A DNA stretch of 64,000 nt from Robiginitomaculum sp. (GCA_002733805.1 NVXG01000028.1:62001-126000); one strand, 5' to 3'. Positions 27,251-36,194 are shown, counted from the stretch's first letter. Made by a program: numbers and translations. The notes: generated by a model not told the origin, from the sequence alone.

Positions 27251-28005
27251 TAGTTCAAGAGCGCTCCATATTCTTCCATATAGCGCAACCAAACGCCGAG
27301 CATCGCACTGAAGCTCATAGCGAAAATCATCAATCCAACCAATACATTACCGGGCATGGCCACAAAGAAGATTTGCACTTGCGGCATCAAGCGCGACAAC
27401 ACCCCGAGCGCCAGATAGAAGATCAACCCAAAAGCAATCAACGGCGCGGCCATTTGAATGCCCAGTCGAAAGGACCGCGCCACCGTGTCGGTGGCCAAGG
27501 TGGCCGGGTCGCCAGCCGATGGAATTACCCCGATCGGGATCAGCTCGTACGATCCGACCAGACCGCTGATGAACATATGGTGCAGCCCCGTAGTGAAGAT
27601 CAGAACCACCGCTGTAAGGTTCAAAAAGGTAGCAAAAATAGCACCTTGACGCCCTTGCGATGGATCAAAGGTCTGGGCAAAGGCCAACCCGGTCTGCATG
27701 CCTGACATTTGCCCGGCGACTGCCAAGGCGCTCATCATCAACCGGGCAATAGCCCCGAACATCAGACCAACCAGCACTTCACCGCCGATTAGGCCAGCCA
27801 ATGCCAGTGGTTGTTCCGGCACCGGCGGCAATCGGTCGCTGAGCAGGGAAGCAATCATCACGGACAAGATCAGGGCCAGCGCGAGGCGCATGCGGATCGG
27901 CACCGAGCTTTCGCCAATGCCAGGGAACAGCATCAACATGGAGCCAATCCGGGCAAACACCAGCCCGGCCCCAAATGCAGTGGAAGAAAGTGTCATGATT
28001 TCCAT
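27250..28005 (-). CDS. fliR: Flagellar biosynthetic protein FliR
   Basis: 251 residues, highly hydrophobic with about six membrane helices. It is part of the FliPQR export channel. FARIGSMLMLFPGIGESSVP and RMRLALALILS at the N-terminus and AGQMSGMQTGLAFAQTFDPSQG in the middle are typical. It begins 3 bp after the fliQ stop and overlaps flhB. Confidence 0.96.
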   Translation of the reverse strand: MEIMTLSSTAFGAGLVFARIGSMLMLFPGIGESSVPIRMRLALALILSVMIASLLSDRLPPVPEQPLALAGLIGGEVLVGLMFGAIARLMMSALAVAGQMSGMQTGLAFAQTFDPSQGRQGAIFATFLNLTAVVLIFTTGLHHMFISGLVGSYELIPIGVIPSAGDPATLATDTVARSFRLGIQMAAPLIAFGLIFYLALGVLSRLMPQVQIFFVAMPGNVLVGLMIFAMSFSAMLGVWLRYMEEYGALLN

Positions 28006-28008
28006 GAC

Positions 28009-28278
28009 TTACATCGACGCAACCCGGTCAGCGATCCGGGTCATAAAGCCGCCAAGCAAGGCGCCCATCAACGGCATGAACAGCAATAATGACACAAAGA
28101 TCGCTACGATCTTTGGTACAAAGACCAAGGTCATTTCCTGAATCTGGGTTAGGGCTTGCAACAATGCAATACCAACGCCCACCGCCAGCCCGACCACCAT
28201 AATGGGGCCGGACATCTGGAGAATCAACCAGATGGCCTCACGGGCAAAATCAAGCACTTCTGAGCTATTCATGGCCAT
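28009..28278 (-). CDS. fliQ: Flagellar biosynthetic protein FliQ
   Basis: 89 residues with two membrane helices (about 16-40 and 52-75), the standard FliQ length. It is part of the export channel. VGLAVGVGIALLQALTQIQEMTLVFVPK holds the conserved helix break and QIQE motif. First gene of its operon; a TTAACCAT half-site lies 54 nt before the ATG at 28278. ATG 28272 is an alternative start. Confidence 0.95.
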   Translation of the reverse strand: MAMNSSEVLDFAREAIWLILQMSGPIMVVGLAVGVGIALLQALTQIQEMTLVFVPKIVAIFVSLLLFMPLMGALLGGFMTRIADRVASM

Positions 28279-28324
28279 TTTCTAATGGGACGGATAAAAA
28301 AGAATAGGCTAGAGTGCTCGGTTC

Positions 28325-28332
28325 ATGGTTAA
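28325..28332 (-). promoter_or_regulatory. CtrA-type half-site before fliQ
   Basis: TTAACCAT on the minus strand, 54 nt upstream of fliQ. No second TTAA lies at the N7 distance; the nearest TTAG is 10 nt away. Direct CtrA control of fliQ is known in Caulobacter; here it is inferred from sequence and spacing. Confidence 0.5.
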
Positions 28333-28404
28333 CAATTCATGACTAACAGGGCAAACCAATGGCTAATTCGGCCTTATTGTACCCTGTTTGTAACGGAGGG
28401 GAAT

Positions 28405-30264
28405 ATGTCCAAAGCAAAACTGGTGCTCAGCACCGCAATCATTGGCCTGATGGCCGCCTGCTCGCCAGCCGGCACACCACAAGAACAAGCCAAAACCGAA
28501 CCACAAACCGTTGAATCAACAACGAAATCAGAACAAACCGAATCAGATCGCCTGAATGCCTTTTTTCAGGAGCAATTTGAGTTAGCTTTGTCGAGATCTC
28601 CGATGTTCAAGGCCTATATTGGCATGAAAGACGGGGATTACGGCAAATGGGACGATCCATCGATGGAACACTCTCTTGAGGATTACCGCCTGCAAATCGC
28701 CGCTTATGACCAGATGCTGGCTGAGTATGACTATGACAAGCTGGATCAAAACACCCAATTGTCATGGCGCTTGTTTGAATATGATGCCGAACAAGCCAAA
28801 CGCGGCTTGGCCTATATGGATTACGGATACATCTTCAACCAGATGCACGGGGTCCACAGCCAGATCCCGGCTTTCATGATCAATCAACATCGCATTACCA
28901 ATGAACAGGACGCCCGCGATTACATCGCCAGACTGACCGGGATGGATAGTTTTTTAGGTGGCAATTTGCAGAATGCCCGTCGGCGCTATGAAAACGGCAT
29001 TTACCCACCAGCCTTTGTCTATGTTCGGGTCATTGATGCCGCCAAAAATGTGATCAGTGGCGCTCCATTCTCCGGCACTGATGACAGTCCATTATTGGAA
29101 GACTTCAAGCAAAAAGTCGGCAAACTCGATCTAGATGACGAGGTAAAAACCTCCCTGATCGCTGAAGCCGAAGCTGCGCTGCTTGCGTCCGTGGGCCCGG
29201 CCTATTCAGCCCTGATCGAAGAAATGCAAACCCAAAGCGAAACGGCTGGCGATGATGATGGGGTGTGGAAGTTACCCGATGGCGCGGCCTATTACGCCAA
29301 CCGCCTACAGGACATGACCACCACAATGATGAGTCCAACCGAAATTCACGATTTGGGCCTCTTAGAAGTGACCCGTATTCATGACGAGATGCGGACCATT
29401 ATGGCAAAAGTAGATTTTGACGGCACCTTGCCTGAATTCATGGAATTCATGCGTACCGATCCACAATTTTACTATCCAGACACCGATGAGGGCCGCGCCG
29501 CCTATCTGGCCAAAGCCACTGAAATCATTGATGTTATGCGAACTCGATTGGATGATATCTTTATCACCAAACCCAAAGCAAAAATTATTGTAAAAGCCGT
29601 GGAGCCATTTCGCGAAGCCACCGCCGGCAAGGCGTTTTACCAACGCCCGGCCATAGATGGCTCACGCCCCGGTACCTATTACGCCAACTTGTACCGAATG
29701 GAGAGCATGCCGACCTACCAAATGGAAGCCTTGGCCTATCATGAAGGCATTCCGGGCCACCATATGCAGGGGTCAATTGCCCAAGAACTGGGTGACCTCC
29801 CCATGTTCCGCAAATTTGGCGGCTATACGGCCTATTCCGAAGGTTGGGGCCTGTACTCAGAATACACTCCCAAAGAAATGGGGTTTTATGCTGATCCCTA
29901 TTCGGACTTTGGCCGACTCTCCATGGAACTGTGGCGCGCCGCTCGTCTGGTGGTCGATACGGGTCTGCACGATAAACGTTGGACCCGGCAACAGGCCATC
30001 GATTATCTGGCCAACAATACGCCCAACTCACTGGCCGACTGCACCAATGCAATCGAGCGTTATATCGTCATGCCGGGACAAGCCACGGCCTACAAGATCG
30101 GTATGTTAAAAATCCTCGAATTGCGGACCAATGCGGAAAACCAATTGGGCGACAAGTTCGATATTCGCGAGTTCCACGATGTGGTGCTGGCCAATGGTGC
30201 CGTGCCACTGGCCATACTCGAAGAACTGGTTGGCGAGTGGGTTAGCGCCAAGCAAGCTGGCTAA
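28405..30264 (+). CDS. DUF885 family lipoprotein, putative zinc-dependent peptidase
   Basis: 619 residues. Signal with lipobox LMAAC. The C-terminal half carries YHEGIPGHHMQ (about residue 448), followed by TAYSEGWGLYSE and AARLVVDTGLH, the conserved zinc-type HExxxxH-like pattern of DUF885. The family is related in pattern to gluzincin peptidases, but most members are uncharacterised. GGAGGGG stands just before ATG 28405; an upstream frame to 28339 is not supported. It is inserted between the fliQ and flgB flagellar operons, transcribed the other way, and has its own terminator. Confidence 0.88.
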   Translation: MSKAKLVLSTAIIGLMAACSPAGTPQEQAKTEPQTVESTTKSEQTESDRLNAFFQEQFELALSRSPMFKAYIGMKDGDYGKWDDPSMEHSLEDYRLQIAAYDQMLAEYDYDKLDQNTQLSWRLFEYDAEQAKRGLAYMDYGYIFNQMHGVHSQIPAFMINQHRITNEQDARDYIARLTGMDSFLGGNLQNARRRYENGIYPPAFVYVRVIDAAKNVISGAPFSGTDDSPLLEDFKQKVGKLDLDDEVKTSLIAEAEAALLASVGPAYSALIEEMQTQSETAGDDDGVWKLPDGAAYYANRLQDMTTTMMSPTEIHDLGLLEVTRIHDEMRTIMAKVDFDGTLPEFMEFMRTDPQFYYPDTDEGRAAYLAKATEIIDVMRTRLDDIFITKPKAKIIVKAVEPFREATAGKAFYQRPAIDGSRPGTYYANLYRMESMPTYQMEALAYHEGIPGHHMQGSIAQELGDLPMFRKFGGYTAYSEGWGLYSEYTPKEMGFYADPYSDFGRLSMELWRAARLVVDTGLHDKRWTRQQAIDYLANNTPNSLADCTNAIERYIVMPGQATAYKIGMLKILELRTNAENQLGDKFDIREFHDVVLANGAVPLAILEELVGEWVSAKQAG

Positions 30265-30276
30265 CCTTTCAAACCT

Positions 30277-30314
30277 TTCACCGGGCGGGGATAGCTCGCC
30301 CGGTGAAGCATTTT
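30277..30314 (+). terminator. Rho-independent terminator of the DUF885 gene
   Basis: An 11-bp stem TTCACCGGGCG / CGCCCGGTGAA with a 9-nt loop is followed by GCATTTTT, just after the DUF885 stop. Confidence 0.85.
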
Positions 30315-30537
30315 TATCCGGTGCACAATGCGACTGTTCCATTTCAAACCCGATCCGGGGATAACATCGCCCCCAAGCCATTGGACCTGATTGTCAAACA
30401 GCGTCAACAAGTGTCGATTGTTTGTCATTTTATTGCGCATGAGTGTGCGCGATGCACCAAGCTATTGTGATTTGATTGTGCGGCACTTGGTTTTCTGACA
30501 ATCAAAAATGACAATAATGGATATGGCAAAACCCGAC

Positions 30538-30667
30538 CGCTTGCCGATGCTTCGAGGCTGCTTCGCAGCACCTCAGCATGAGGTTGGTAGTGTTGCGTTT
30601 AGGTCGTTTCAAAAAACTCCTCATGCTGAGATGCGAGCGCTAGTGAGCCTCGAAGCATCGGCAAGCG
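30538..30667. repeat. Long inverted-repeat intergenic element, copy 1
   Basis: The two arms (left from CGCTTGCCGATGCTTCGAGG, right ending TCGAAGCATCGGCAAGCG) are near-complementary over about 45 nt, with an asymmetric centre of about 35 nt. The inner part holds CCTCAGCATGAGG and CCTCATGCTGAG. Two related elements occur at 35986 and 38159. CTTCGAGGC..CCTCAGGATGAGG cores are widespread intergenic palindromes in alphaproteobacteria. No transposase is present, so it is either a MITE-like element or a REP-type structure. It lies in the 615 bp gap between the DUF885 and fliE genes. Confidence 0.75.
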
Positions 30668-30705
30668 ACGGAAGCCATAAATGCGGCTCTGACTTAACTG
30701 CCAGT

Positions 30706-30846
30706 CCCCGGACTTGATCCGGGGGCCAGACCAACTTGATGCAATCGAGAACGAAGAAGAACTGGACCCTCCGGTCAAGCCGGAGGGCGGCTAAATTGAA
30801 ATGCTGACTTCTACGACCAACTGCTTCCCTCCGGCTTGCCGGAGGG
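30706..30846. repeat. Cluster of three short GC-rich palindromes
   Basis: Three hairpins lie in a row: CCCCGGACTTGATCCGGGG (30706-30724), CCCTCCGGTCAAGCCGGAGGG (30767-30787) and CCCTCCGGCTTGCCGGAGGG (30827-30846). The last two share an 8-bp stem with different loops. They resemble the REP-like GGACCCTCCGG palindromes scattered between genes in many alphaproteobacteria. They may also end transcription arriving from either side. Confidence 0.7.
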
Positions 30847-30879
30847 TCCATTACGATACACCCCGCTAGCCTTTTGACT

Positions 30880-31212
30880 CTAAATCGGCATCCGCAGGAT
30901 GTCCTGGTAGGCCTTGATCATTTCGTCGCGGATGGCGATCACGGTTTCTAGTTGAATTTCCGCCTCAGCCAAGGAGGTAACCACATCGACCAGTTCAGCT
31001 TGGCCAGTGACCGCCGCAACGGTCATTTTTTCGGCTCCAGCGGTAGCGGTGGCCGCACTGCTGATCGCTTCTTTGACCATAGCACCAAAATCAGTGCCGC
31101 CGGCCTCTTTGCCCAATAATTCAAGAGCTGCTGCACCGGTTGCATCGCTGGTTTTGCCAGCTTGCGCGGCTTGGGCGTAGGCATTGATTGCAGTTAAGGC
31201 GCTAAATGACAT
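30880..31212 (-). CDS. fliE: Flagellar hook-basal body complex protein FliE
   Basis: 110 residues. FliE joins the MS ring/export gate to the proximal rod. The conserved C-terminal part AEIQLETVIAIRDEMIKAYQDILRMPI is present; the N-terminal half is Ala-rich. Third gene of flgB-flgC-fliE, 55 bp after flgC. Confidence 0.94.
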   Translation of the reverse strand: MSFSALTAINAYAQAAQAGKTSDATGAAALELLGKEAGGTDFGAMVKEAISSAATATAGAEKMTVAAVTGQAELVDVVTSLAEAEIQLETVIAIRDEMIKAYQDILRMPI

Positions 31213-31267
31213 ATTTGGTTTCTATCCTCTGGGTCGACCGAAGAGCGTTCTACCCCCGGCCTTATGA

Positions 31268-31681
31268 TTAGCGGTTCAGCAGCTCTACAGTGCGTTGCAT
31301 CATGGCTCTGGTATTTTCAATCACTGACAGATTGGCCTCAAAAGACCGCGAGGCTTCGCGCATATCCATCAACTCGATCAGGGTGTTCACATTTGGATAT
31401 TTGACATACCCCTGTTCATTAGCCGCCGGGTGGCCCGGATCGTAAACGGTGCGAAATTCAGCTTGTGATTCGCTCACCTTGTTCATGCGGACCAATTGCG
31501 CGCCAGTGGCCTTATCTAATTCCGACTGGAATATTGGGATTTTGCGGCGGTATGGATCGCCATCGGCTTGTTGGGCCGTTGAACTAGCATTGGCCACGTT
31601 TTCGGAAATAATCCGCATGCGTGAACTTTGCGCCCGCATACCAGCGGCGGCGATAGCTAAGGCAGATGATATTTGAGTCAT
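31268..31681 (-). CDS. flgC: Flagellar basal-body rod protein FlgC
   Basis: 137 residues. The rod-protein N-terminus SSALAIAAAGMRAQSSRMRIISENVANASS and the C-terminal EASRSFEANLSVIENTRAMM helix are typical. It lies 34 bp after flgB. Confidence 0.96.
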   Translation of the reverse strand: MTQISSALAIAAAGMRAQSSRMRIISENVANASSTAQQADGDPYRRKIPIFQSELDKATGAQLVRMNKVSESQAEFRTVYDPGHPAANEQGYVKYPNVNTLIELMDMREASRSFEANLSVIENTRAMMQRTVELLNR

Positions 31682-31715
31682 GAGATTTGACGTTCCTTAT
31701 CTTTGGTTTGGTTTA

Positions 31716-32150
31716 TCATCTGCCAGGCGATTTCATAGCCAGACGGAGCAGACCCAATGATTTTTGATAGAGACCAATCGCCATGTCATAGCGCATGCGC
31801 GTATCGGCCAATTGACTAACCTGTTCTTCTAGCACCACGGAATTGCCATTCAATGTGGTTTCGGAATTGGGCGTGTCGATAATGCCAACGCCATGCCCGC
31901 CCCCACCGGCCATGATCCCCGGCGCCTGAAAATGCAACGGATCGGTGGCGGTCATGGCAGCGCCTCCTGTCTGACTACCCGCCATGGTTTTCTGCAAAGC
32001 CTGTTGAAAGCTTTTTTCATCCACATCGCGCGGGATAAAGCCGGGCGTATCGGCATTGGCAATGTTTTCGGCCAACAGCTTTTGGCGTTGGGTCAACATG
32101 CTCATCGTGCCGCGCAGCATTGAAAAAACTGGAATTTGGTCGAGGCTCAT
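31716..32150 (-). CDS. flgB: Flagellar basal-body rod protein FlgB
   Basis: 144 residues. The LTQRQKLLAENIANADTPGF segment is the rod-protein signature, and the C-terminus MRYDMAIGLYQKSLGLLRLA closes the helical pair. First gene of flgB-flgC-fliE; a TTAACCAT half-site lies 49 nt upstream. Confidence 0.96.
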   Translation of the reverse strand: MSLDQIPVFSMLRGTMSMLTQRQKLLAENIANADTPGFIPRDVDEKSFQQALQKTMAGSQTGGAAMTATDPLHFQAPGIMAGGGGHGVGIIDTPNSETTLNGNSVVLEEQVSQLADTRMRYDMAIGLYQKSLGLLRLAMKSPGR

Positions 32151-32191
32151 GTGAAATTTTCCATGTCAGGTCGGACAGTTTTGCCCCGTTT

Positions 32192-32199
32192 ATGGTTAA
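32192..32199 (-). promoter_or_regulatory. CtrA-type half-site before flgB
   Basis: TTAACCAT on the minus strand, 49 nt before the flgB ATG, at the same position and orientation as at fliQ and fliL. Upstream in the same divergent region is the full box for fliO. Confidence 0.5.
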
Positions 32200-32258
32200 T
32201 ACCTGATGAAAATTGGCAACTTACGCTATGACCACAAAACTGCACCAAAGCATTATGG

Positions 32259-32273
32259 TTAATCAGGTGTTAA
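32259..32273 (+). promoter_or_regulatory. Full CtrA-type box before fliO
   Basis: TTAA-TCAGGTG-TTAA followed by C, 63 nt before the fliO ATG. It matches the Caulobacter CtrA consensus TTAA-N7-TTAAC. The surrounding 20 bases differ at a single position from the box before fliX. Confidence 0.7.
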
Positions 32274-32321
32274 CGCCTTCGGCGCCAAGAAGGAGCCTCA
32301 AATAGAATTGGGTCTTCTGCC

Positions 32322-32630
32322 ATGGAATTGATCGATACCGGACGATACGCAGCCGGCTTGCTGTTTACCGTCGGCTTGATGCTGGCGGTATGGATGGCGG
32401 TGCGCCGCTTTGCCCCCGGCATGATCACCACCAAACCCAGCTCGGAGCGCCAATTACACATCATCGAGAGCTTGCATCTCGATGCCCGGCGCAAGCTGGT
32501 TCTGATCGAGGACGGGGAGCGCGAACATCTTGTCCTGTTGGGTACCAGCGGCGAATCCCTGATCGAGAGTCGCAAAAAGAGTCAAAAGCGCGCCCCAGCA
32601 AAACCACTGAATCGGAAGGTCAATTCATGA
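32322..32630 (+). CDS. fliO: FliO-like flagellar biosynthesis protein
   Basis: 102 residues. One N-terminal membrane helix (about 8-28) followed by a small soluble part: RQLHIIESLHLDARRKLVLIEDGEREHLVLLG, the FliO fold, then a basic tail. FliO helps assemble FliP. It overlaps fliP by 4 bp (ATGA), the expected partner. Confidence 0.85.
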   Translation: MELIDTGRYAAGLLFTVGLMLAVWMAVRRFAPGMITTKPSSERQLHIIESLHLDARRKLVLIEDGEREHLVLLGTSGESLIESRKKSQKRAPAKPLNRKVNS

Positions 32631-33364
32631 AACGTTTATGGTTTGCCCTTGGCGGGATTATTTTAACGGCCCTGATGCTGGTCGCCGAGCCAGCCTTGGC
32701 CCAATCGGTGACGCTGAGTGCCGGGGATGAAGGCGCACTGACCAGCCGGGTCATCCAGTTGATTGGTCTGCTGACCGTGTTGTCGTTGGCCCCGTCAATT
32801 TTGATCATGACCACCAGCTTTGTCCGCATTGTGGTGGTGTTGTCCTTGTTGCGTACCGCGACAGGGCTGCAACAAAGCCCCCCCAACATGGTGTTGATTT
32901 CGCTATCGTTGTTCCTGACGTTTGCCGTGATGGCTCCGGTTTTTGAGCAGAGCTGGCAACGCGGCATTGAGCCATTGATGAATGAAGAAATAGAGCTGAC
33001 CGAGGCTTTTACCGAAAGCACAGCGCCGATCAAAACCTTCATGCTGGCCCATACCCGCCAAGAGGATCTCGCCCTGTTTCTGGACCTGTCCAATGAGGAA
33101 ATTCCGGGCAGTGCCGAAGAAACCCCACTGCACATTGTAGCGCCGGCCTTTATGATTTCGGAGCTACGCGTGGCGTTTGAAATCGGCTTTTGGTTTTTCA
33201 TCCCATTTCTGGTGATTGATCTGGTGGTGGCTTCCATCCTGATGTCGATGGGCATGATGATGTTGCCGCCAGTGGTGATTTCCCTGCCATTCAAATTGAT
33301 CTTTTTTGTGCTGGTCGATGGGTGGCGAATGGTGGTTGGTTCACTGGTTCAGAGCTTCACCTAG
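32627..33364 (+). CDS. fliP: Flagellar biosynthetic protein FliP
   Basis: 245 residues. Signal peptide ending near ALAQS, then membrane helices of the export channel: LAPSILIMTTSFVRIVVVLSLLR, QSPPNMVLISLSLFLT, and the C-terminal PFLVIDLVVASILMSMGMMMLPP. ATG 32627 overlaps the fliO stop and follows GGAAGG; a longer frame from 32390 runs over fliO and is not real. Convergent with, and directly abutting, the metallo-beta-lactamase gene. Confidence 0.97.
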   Translation: MKRLWFALGGIILTALMLVAEPALAQSVTLSAGDEGALTSRVIQLIGLLTVLSLAPSILIMTTSFVRIVVVLSLLRTATGLQQSPPNMVLISLSLFLTFAVMAPVFEQSWQRGIEPLMNEEIELTEAFTESTAPIKTFMLAHTRQEDLALFLDLSNEEIPGSAEETPLHIVAPAFMISELRVAFEIGFWFFIPFLVIDLVVASILMSMGMMMLPPVVISLPFKLIFFVLVDGWRMVVGSLVQSFT

Positions 33365-34261
33365 TTACTCTCCTGCCAGATCCCCATAAACGATTTTCAC
33401 CATGGTTTCGCCGTTGATAAAACCACCGCCCCATTGCTCATTTAGATCAGCCAACAGGTCTGCGGCCTGCGCTTGCTCCAAAGTCATGCCATCGGCAATT
33501 GCCTTGGCAACCCGTTCCCGCACCGTCTCGATCATGGCCAGTGATGCGACCAGATCAGCCTGGTTGGCCAAAGCTCCATGTCCGGGAATGATCTTGGTAT
33601 CATCTGTCACCAGTGCCAAAGCAACTTTTTGCGCCGCAATCACCCCGTCGATCGAGCCACCGCTGCCGGTGTCAATAAACGGATAACGGCCACTAAAGAA
33701 CACATCGCCCATATGCAGCACATTGGCCTCGACAAAATAGACAAACGCATCGCCGTCAGTGTGGGCGTCGGCCACGTGGCGCACATCAATGCGTTGTCCA
33801 TTTTGGTGAAAACTGATCTCTTCGGTAAAGGTGATCACCGGCCAAGCAATTTGCGGGGAGGCTTTGACTTGCGAATTCCACAGCTTCAACACTTGGTCGG
33901 TAGACAATCGTTTTCGCACATTTTCATGGGCCACGATAATGGCTGCATCATCGCCAAAACTTTCATTGCCGCCGGTATGATCACCATGCCAGTGGGTATT
34001 GATTAAAAACCGCACCGGCGTATCGCTTAAGTTCGCAATTGCCGCTTTGATCTGGCTCGACAGGGGCGCGTATTGATCGTCGATTAAAAAGGCACCATCG
34101 GCTCCGGTGCTCAATCCCATATTGCCGCCACGGCCCGTCAGCATATAAATCCCGCTACCCAGATCAGTAGCTTCGATTTTGGTTTTAGGAGTCGGATCAT
34201 CCGCAGCAGTTGCTGCCGAAACAAACCCGGTCATCAAAACAGTCAGAAAAAAAGCGCGCAT
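33365..34261 (-). CDS. Exported metallo-beta-lactamase-fold hydrolase
   Basis: 298 residues. Signal peptide ending near ATAADD. Metal site NTHWHGDHTGG (HxHxDH), then HVADAHTDGDAFVYF, HMGDVFFSG and IIPGHGAL supply the other ligands. Such periplasmic MBL proteins include beta-lactamases of class B and unrelated thiol-ester or phosphodiester hydrolases; the substrate cannot be read here. ATG 34261 follows GGGAG and begins the signal peptide; the frame extends to 34363 without support. Not part of the flagellar set though wedged beside fliP. Confidence 0.88.
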   Translation of the reverse strand: MRAFFLTVLMTGFVSAATAADDPTPKTKIEATDLGSGIYMLTGRGGNMGLSTGADGAFLIDDQYAPLSSQIKAAIANLSDTPVRFLINTHWHGDHTGGNESFGDDAAIIVAHENVRKRLSTDQVLKLWNSQVKASPQIAWPVITFTEEISFHQNGQRIDVRHVADAHTDGDAFVYFVEANVLHMGDVFFSGRYPFIDTGSGGSIDGVIAAQKVALALVTDDTKIIPGHGALANQADLVASLAMIETVRERVAKAIADGMTLEQAQAADLLADLNEQWGGGFINGETMVKIVYGDLAGE

Positions 34262-34363
34262 CAGAATCTCCCATTCAGCAATCAAGCCATAAGCTAGCGG
34301 GTTTTGGGGCAGGTCTTCTACACAAAAACGTGACAAGCATTGCATTACTGATAGGCTGAACAA

Positions 34364-35956
34364 ATGGCTGGCTCCTCCAAAAAATCTGCAAATTCATTAC
34401 ATGCCGCCGAGCGCGCCGTAATCAAAGCGGCCCGGACCGGCGTATTGGTTGATTTTAGCGCCCAAAAACAACCGCCAGAAATTCGATCCGAAGTGTTGTT
34501 CAATCTGTTGGTTGGCCTGCCGCAAGCCGGTACGGCAAAAGTGGCCCCGGTAACGGCACGCGGGCTTAGGATTGTCGGGGCCAACATAACCGGCTGTCTT
34601 GATTTGTCTGAATGGTCGGCCCGGGCCGATGATCCGGCACAGATTATCCCCAGCATCCAGTTCTCCCATTGTACGTTCAGTGATCCGATTTATCTGGATG
34701 GCTGTCATATTCAGGGACTGGAATTGGTCGAATGCCAATTGCCCGCTTTGTTTGCGCTCTACACCCGCTTCGATGATCCGGTGCGCCTCAACGGATCGCG
34801 CCTTGCCGGAGCCGAGCACAAGGATGGCGCTGGCTTCTTTGCCATGTTGTTGGATCGCGCCTTGTTTTCCAACGGACTGTTTTTGCGGCCCAATGGCAAA
34901 ACCCGGTTTCACGCACTAGCCCAAATACGCGCCCAAAGCGCGGTGTTTGAAGGTGATTTCAGCGCGGTTGGCGCGCACTTGCAAAGCGAGGATGGCATAG
35001 CGCTCGACTTGTTCACCGCCAACATCACTGGCGGTCTTTATTTTATGTGGCGCGGCGATCTGAAATTCCGGGCTGATGGTGATATTCTGATGATCGGGTT
35101 GCGAATCGCCGGTGGCTATATGGCCACCGAGGTACAGATGAGCGGCCGACTCGATTTTTCCAATGGCCATGTTGGCGTATTGGCCGACAACCCAGTAAGT
35201 GGCTGGCCCGAACAAGCTGGACAGGTCAGCCTGTCCGGCCTTTCCTACACTTGGTTGCGGATAGGTGACGAACACCGCAGCGGCGACCTAGCGGGCAAAC
35301 GCCTGAACTGGCTCAAATTGCAATATAAAAACCCGGAGCAACCAACCGCTCAGGAATTTGACCCGCAACCGTTTCATCAACTGGCCCAGATCATGCGCCA
35401 ACAAGGCATGAATGAAGATGCCGATCGGGTTTCTATTGAGATGCGAACTTTACGCCTCTCTTCCAAAATTGATCCGTGGTATATTCGTAAAGTCCAGACT
35501 TTCCTGAACTGGACCTGTCGGTTCGGATTTTCGGGCGGACGAGCCATTTCGGTACTCAGCCTGTGGATATTGCTCGGCACCATGATGTTTGGGGCCCATG
35601 CTTTTTCCGGGAGTTTTTCCCCGGCAGAAGCGGTCATGATGGGCCGCCATGATGCCGGAATGAACACCCATATCACCATGTTGCCCTTCCCGCCTAAGCC
35701 CAGACCCGGACAGGACTTGAATACCGGTTGGCACCAAACCGTCTCTCGCGGCTGCCCCGGATTGGTCGCGCCGCTCTATGCCATTGATGTGATCCTGCCC
35801 GTAATCGAGTTTGGCCAACGCCGGGCCTGTGCATTTGACCCGATGGGTCCATTGGCTCCTTTGTGGCGCTGGCTGCATCTGTTCTATGCGCTGATCGGGG
35901 CCATTCTTTCAGCCATTGCCGTGGTTACCCTGACCGGATTATTGCGTCGGGATTAG
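34364..35956 (+). CDS. Large hypothetical membrane protein with solenoid-like N-terminal region
   Basis: 530 residues, no signal peptide. Residues 60-320 show short strand repeats of the form GLRIVGANITGCLDL, IYLDGCHIQGLELVECQL, VRLNGSRLAGAE and GRLDFSNGHVGVL, suggesting a beta-helix related to pentapeptide/right-handed solenoids. Two membrane helices follow (about 394-414 and 505-527), linked by a segment with two Cys (RGCPG, RRACAF). Similar layouts appear in poorly studied bacterial proteins sometimes labelled membrane-associated oxidoreductase; no redox motif is seen here. Function unknown. Followed by an inverted-repeat element. Confidence 0.7.
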   Translation: MAGSSKKSANSLHAAERAVIKAARTGVLVDFSAQKQPPEIRSEVLFNLLVGLPQAGTAKVAPVTARGLRIVGANITGCLDLSEWSARADDPAQIIPSIQFSHCTFSDPIYLDGCHIQGLELVECQLPALFALYTRFDDPVRLNGSRLAGAEHKDGAGFFAMLLDRALFSNGLFLRPNGKTRFHALAQIRAQSAVFEGDFSAVGAHLQSEDGIALDLFTANITGGLYFMWRGDLKFRADGDILMIGLRIAGGYMATEVQMSGRLDFSNGHVGVLADNPVSGWPEQAGQVSLSGLSYTWLRIGDEHRSGDLAGKRLNWLKLQYKNPEQPTAQEFDPQPFHQLAQIMRQQGMNEDADRVSIEMRTLRLSSKIDPWYIRKVQTFLNWTCRFGFSGGRAISVLSLWILLGTMMFGAHAFSGSFSPAEAVMMGRHDAGMNTHITMLPFPPKPRPGQDLNTGWHQTVSRGCPGLVAPLYAIDVILPVIEFGQRRACAFDPMGPLAPLWRWLHLFYALIGAILSAIAVVTLTGLLRRD

Positions 35957-35985
35957 GATAGAACATCGATGCCCTGAAGCACCAG

Positions 35986-36171
35986 TGTACCGCTTGCCGA
36001 TCCTTCGAGGCCGCTTTGCGGCACCTCAGGATGAGGATGCTGTGCTTGCAACAACCTAATTTGGCCACACCACTCACCTCATGCTGAGGTGCGATCAGCG
36101 GGAGCCGCGCAAGGATCGAAAACTGGGGCATTACTGGATTGCCCGAATAAACCATGCAATGACAAGGATGA
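35986..36171. repeat. Long inverted-repeat intergenic element, copy 2
   Basis: Starts TGTACCGCTTGCCGATCC, holds left core CTTCGAGGCCGCTTTGCGGC and CCTCAGGATGAGG, then the opposed CACCTCATGCTGAGGTGCG and a degraded outer arm ending AAGGATCG (about 36118). Similarity to copy 3 continues about 55 nt beyond the right arm (CTGGATTGCCCGAATAAA shared exactly). The whole unit of about 186 bp lies between the 530-residue protein gene and the CocE-type gene. Confidence 0.75.
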
Positions 36172-36194
36172 CTTTAGCTCGATTGGGAAACATC

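Noticed and set aside
30508-30717. 69-codon plus-strand open frame
   Set aside because: Lies across the inverted-repeat element; the frame is a by-product of the palindrome.
32620-33294. 224-codon minus-strand open frame
   Set aside because: Antisense shadow of fliP.
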